The notes under the pieces: generated by a model | Seen by the model: the letters and a program-made list of their open reading frames with translations, nothing else | Database searches by the model: none | What the model was told of the DNA's origin: nothing | Part shown: positions 54,601 to 60,600 of the stretch, piece after piece | Position numbering within the stretch: position 1 is the first letter of the stretch | How the letters are laid out: the number at the start of each line of letters is the position of its first letter | NCBI GenBank assembly: GCA_911728455.2 | Contig: OU452234.1 | Coordinates: forward strand, 2,792,501 to 2,856,500 | DNA from: Marthasterias glacialis | Lineage: Eukaryota > Echinodermata > Asteroidea > Forcipulatida > Asteriidae | DNA: 64,000 nt | Reading direction: 5' to 3' | Program-made: the position numbers and the translations under genes

Positions 54601-57600
54601 CCCCACTCTGTATGCTCTTATCGTTGTCATAAGACTTTAAGTCTCCTTATGACGAACTGAGCACATGTCTGAAACATTGAGTACTGGTTCTTCTGAGAAC
54701 CTCGTACTCAAATCTCAAACCTTTTCCAACTCGAACCTGTCACTATTCAGGTCGAGCCGAAACAGTTACCGCCCAAACTACCATGTATATAAACTTAAAT
54801 TTGTGACTGGTTCTGTGCTAATTTTTGCAGAGCAGAAAAATCATTAAGCACTAATTCCTGCTGAACATCTTTATAAAATTTTAGCATGATTTTTCTGTGC
54901 TTAGCATTTTTGTGGTAAGGCAAGGTGAAATACACAGTCGTTTTTGAAGCGAGGTGGAATAGCCACAGTTTAACCAACAAATTCCAACTTACCTTCTGTC
55001 ATATTCTTGGTCATAGTATTCTTGCCTCGCTCTGGAATATCTGCCATCCTGTCAAAACATAATGTTATCCATTTCATTTCTTGATTTCCCCAGAGTTTGA
55101 ATCAATGTGAGACTTTGGGACGCTAGAGTGCAGAGGACATACAAGGTGATTTTTCATTGTTTACGTAGTACTGAGCATGAGTACATTTTCAAAGAACTAT
55201 GGATTTATCTGATAAGTCTGCTGCCACCAAATAAGAAGTGTTTTCTATGCATGATCCGCACGCCCATGTCCTGCGCAATTATGAAGGGTGCATGGCGCAA
55301 TCGTGGTGCGTTTGTTCATATTCCATGCGTTTTCATTCACAGTGATGCTAACCGAAAGCGTTTCAGCACAGCCGAGGCATGCCGAGGGTACACTATTTTG
55401 TGCTCAATAGACGACAGCAATGGTGGCGAAGTATCGGTTCTCTGGTTTATTTCTATGCTTGAAACTAATGTATGTATTATGTAACAACTATTGGCATTTT
55501 TGTACAAGCCATTTGACACCCCCTCATCTCTAAAGGTTTGATTTCTATACCTCAGGATATCTGTTGAGATGAGAGTCGCTGTAGGACGGTCGGATTCCAC
55601 CACGAGGTTGGTAATAGTCATAATCTTCATCATAACGTCTGCACAGAAGAACAAGAGAATTCAAATCAAACCCAGGAATTAAAACTGAAAGACACAACGT
55701 ACAGCATTATGTCTACAAGTTGAAGTGCTCTTAACTTCTTTGCATCTTTCACTTCGTTTTCAAGTCATGATTCAATCGCATCAAGTGCGATTTTGACTTC
55801 TACGTACAATACTGCTGGCATTCTTTACACACCAAATGTGAGTTAATGTTGCACTCAAAATGAGACGAATAAAAAGTCCTCCAACCAGAGACTTGGTTCA
55901 GAAACGTTCTTATTTCAGAGTTTCCCTCCCCAACACAAATGATAAATACCCAATGGTCCCCACTCAATGGTTCCCACAAAACACAAACCTATACCCAGTC
56001 TCCCTACCAAACACTAATGGCTAATCCTAGATGGTCCCCACCAAACACATACCTGTACCCAGTCTCCCTACCAAACACTAATGGCTAATCCTAGATGGTT
56101 CCCACAAAACACATACCTGTACCCAGTCTCCCTACCAAACACTAATGGCTAATCCTAGATGGTCCCCACCAAACACATACCTATACCCAGTCTCCCTACC
56201 AAACACTAATGGCTAATCCTAGATGGTCCCCACCAAACACATACCTGTACACCCAGTCTCCCTACCAAACACTAATGGCTAATCCTAGATGGTCCCCACC
56301 AAACACATACCTGTACCCAGTCTCCCTACCAAACACTAATGGCTAATCCTAGATGGTCCCCACCAAACACATACTTGTGCCCAGTCTCCCTTCCAAACAC
56401 TAATGGCTAATCCTAGATGGTCCCCACCAAACACAAACTTGTACCCAGTCTCCCTACCAAACACTAATGGCTAATCCTAGATGGTCCCCACCGAACACAT
56501 ACCTGTGCCCAGTCTCCCTACCAAACACTAATGGCTAATCCTAGATGGTCCCCACCAAACACAAACTTGTACCCAGTCTCCCTACCAAACACTAATGGCT
56601 AATCCTAGATGGTCCCCACCCAACACTTACCTGTACCTAGCCTCTTCCTCCCTCTTACGCCGCAGCAACTCGTCATAGTCTGGTTGGGGTGTTCCCCACC
56701 CTCTCCTTGGACCTGGCGGGGGTCTATCATCATACTCCTTTAGTATGGGGCGTGGGGTCTGGGACGCCGCCTCTCTCCTTCGGTCTATCCCTCGGTCCGT
56801 CCCTCGATCCTGGGGTTCATCTGGCTGTCTAGCATTGTAAGGAGGATACCCATTTGGGGGATTCTGACTTGGGTTTTCCTTCTCCTTGCCTGTGATTGGG
56901 TTGTAAGACGGTCTCTTGTTCTGCTGAACAAAATAAACAAAAGTTTGTTGACCACTATTCTAATCACAATCAGGCCCGGAAGTTCATCTTTGAAAGGCCA
57001 AAACCCATTTTCATTTTGCAAAGGTCACTTCCATTGGAAATTTCTTAAAGTATATGGGAAACTTTTGAAGGGGCACAAAGGCCAAGGACCAGGGCAACAG
57101 AGGGAACGACCTCTGTGTAATTCCAGACATGCACAATATTTTGAACATTGAAACTGAAACCTCAATTTTGTGCTTAATAAATGTTTCAATTAATACTGAC
57201 AGAAGAGCTAAATGGATAGACATTTTTAAATTTTTGTTTTTCCTTTTTGCAGCTTAATTTCTCAAACAAAACTGCCTTTCCAAACCCAAACAAAAGAAAT
57301 TGAAAGAACTTTACAAGATAAACCAAAAGCACAACCACAAGACTGCTACCACTCTTCAGGAAAAAAAGGTCAAGAAAGCAGCTTACAATGTCTGGTGAGA
57401 GCTCCTGATTTCCAACTAGTGGTTTCTGTGACAATCTCTTTCCTTTACTCTTCAGGAAGTCATTGTATTCCTTGTTGCGTGCCACACGTGCTCGCTCCTG
57501 GTTGAAAAGAGATAAAAAAAGATTCTTGATAACAAGCAACAAATTTTAGCTTTGGGGTTTATTATTTTATATTTGCTCTCAGGGCCAAATTTAAATTTTT

Positions 57601-60600
57601 GGATGACTGTTTTATTAAAACTGCCAATGTCTAAGTATACCTAAAAACTAACTCATTCAACTGAAATGGGAGTTACACTTTGAGGAGACACATGTTCTGA
57701 TAGTGTTATTAATCATTTAGTTACTATACCGCCCGAAACCGCCCGGCCTTTTACTTTTACTCACTGAACCGCCCGAGATTACAATACACTTTGTATCTCG
57801 GGTTTTACACATGCTAGCGGATCACACCAAACAGCCGTAGATAGAGCGTGATCTGAGGACCACGTTGGGCTAAGTATAACCTATGGTCACCATTGAAAAC
57901 AATAGAATGATCCACTTCCAAAGGTTCAAAGGTCGGAAATCAAAGTCACTGCAATTTAGTTTCTCCGTGTAGTACGTACCATATTGTATGTACCATATTG
58001 TATGTACCATATTGTATGTACATGTACAATGCATTTTACGCACAATAATGTACACAGCGGACGGCGACAATGCTTACTTTTTCGTTGTGCTTTTGCGATG
58101 TTTTTACACATTATTACAAGTAATTTACACGCCAAAGGAATACAATTATTATCTGTAAATACTAAAGACATTGTTGGTCACTTCCAAAGGTATGGTTAGA
58201 TTTATTTCAATCACTTTCTTAACATTTTGTTCTGGTTTGAAACGACGCTTCAGTTGAAAAAGTTGTGTGCACAACTTTCCGTACTACGCTAATGCAATCC
58301 ATATACACATTACAGGATCACTATTTTAGTTGTTGTGTCATTATTTTTACGAGCTAAAAGCTTCAAATTAGTAAAAGCAAACACACAAATGTGTAAATCA
58401 TTCGAAAGATAATTTTATCCTTTACAAAATAAACCAAACTTGTAAACACAAAAAATAATTACAACAAAAGTTGTATCAAGATTTCTAGATACTGCATTCA
58501 AACCGGTGGCTTTTCCCTGCCGGTTCAGTGAGTAAATGACTTACGTTGAAGTTGTGTGCAGTTGCTTAAAGGGTTAATATATATTTTTTCACAAGCTTTC
58601 AAGGCAGTTTAATAAGTTTCCAAGACAATCTTATGAAAGTTGAGCATCCAGTAGTCAGAAGCCTAGCTCCACGTTTTAAGTGAATACATCTTGAGGAAGT
58701 TAACCAAGGACTAACCTTAGCAGAATCTCTGCTAGGAATCTGCAGCGATCTTCCATTATCAGGGACATCTCCTTGCTTCCGAGGGGCGGACCTGATTTCC
58801 TTCTGAAAAGTTCAGAATGTGACATGGATGTAAGTTTTTCCACAATGATTGAAAGACAAGAAATGAATGCCTTGCACTGTAAGAAATCGTCAGGAGGAAA
58901 ACCCTAAATATGGTAAGCCTGAAAAATCATGTAGGGACTGAAAACCCTGTGGGTTTGGGGAAGGCTGGGTCAGATGTGTACCAATTTGTTTACAAATGTT
59001 GATACTTCTACAGTAGAATCAACAAAGGAAACAATACAAATTGGGATCAAATAATGAAATAATGGATAACAAACAATTATACTTTAATACCATATTATTC
59101 AGTTCTAACCTGGATTTCATTAAGAAAACATGTTTACTAAGTTATCAAGAGCTCCCAATGCCTCAAAATAAGAATCTTTTCATTGCAATTTTTTCAATAA
59201 CTTGTTTGGGGTTTTAAGTTTAAATGCTCTGTTCCGGACCCAGTTGCATAGAGCTTCTTAAGCAAAAAAAAAGGAGCTAAAAAAAAATTATGCTTACCGG
59301 AATAAGGTTAACTGCCAAAATACTATAGCCCAATTTCATTAAGCTGTTAAACAGAAACTACTGCTTAGCAATTTTTCTGAGCAAAAAATTAGTGAGACTG
59401 TAAACTTCATTGAATTTTGGCTGGTAACCTGTTCCTGCTGAGCAAGATTTTTCTGTGCTTAGCATGTCACATGTACCATCTGTGACTGGTATCCTACTTA
59501 TTTTTGCTAAGCAGACAATCTTTAAGCAATATTTTCTCCTTAAGTGGCTTTGTGAAATTTGGCCCTGCATTTTGGACATTTATATCTTGAGAAATTATTG
59601 TTAATGAGAATTTGTTTTTTTTTACACATCAGCAATTTTGTTTGCATACATACCCAAAATGTTTAATAAACTGAAGAACTTGATACGACGCTACCCATTT
59701 ATTTCACATTTAATTCTCTCCAGTATTTTGTATTCATCTGCATTTCTTTATCTTTTTTTGTAATGTGCAACATACTTTAGATTATATCCATATAGGTTTT
59801 GTGCAAAATAAATGCCCATCGTTAGTATGATTTATTATGATGAAATCATTCCCATGTGACTAATAACATTCATTGATGCACTCTGCCTGTACTTTTGCTC
59901 TTTGAAGTCTTTATGAATTTTGCACCTAAAAAAATCCATAAAAATAATGTCATGGATGTACAACTGCAGCGGGAAAAAAATTATACAAAGGGAAGGTTTC
60001 ACATGATATACATGTATCTCCTTTTAAAATTCATATCAATGTACAATGTACATGTAACATTTAGCAATCTAGTCCCCTTTCATTGAGATTCAGTATTCTT
60101 ACATACGTAATTGAACAAGAACACAAGGAACCTGATAACAATGAGGGTCTGATGGTCTGCGGTTATTTTTTTGTTCTAAAATGAGGGGAAAAACTCACCT
60201 CGGCTATGAATTTTTTATATTCCTCTTGTCTCTCCCTAGCTAGCTGTTCCTTGAGGTCGTCATGATTACCAGATGGCACAGCATTACCTGTATCCATGGT
60301 AACAAGGATACATCACAAAATAAAATTTAGTACTGAACCACTGGGGAAACTAACTGGGTAATTTTAACTCAATTTTCGGGTGAACAAAGACAAATTGAAT
60401 AGAACAGGATTTGAACCTGCCACCTCTGGATTAATGTGCCAGTGCTCTACAACTGAGCTATCCTGCTCTAATGCTGGTGGTCTTCCTATTTATATGCTAT
60501 AGCTCAGTTGGTGAACCGCCGGCACATTAATCCGGAGGTTGCAGGTTCAAATCCCAGTCTAGTAATGTTTTCTTTGTTCAACCAAAAATTGAATAAAAAA

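Noticed and set aside
55963..56630. Regular repeats that could suggest a CRISPR array
   Set aside because: The units are contiguous with no unique spacers, in an animal intron, and derive from the exon 6 junction.
60398..60572. Two functional tRNA genes
   Set aside because: The anticodon arms do not pair well and the acceptor stems are missing; better explained as SINE heads.
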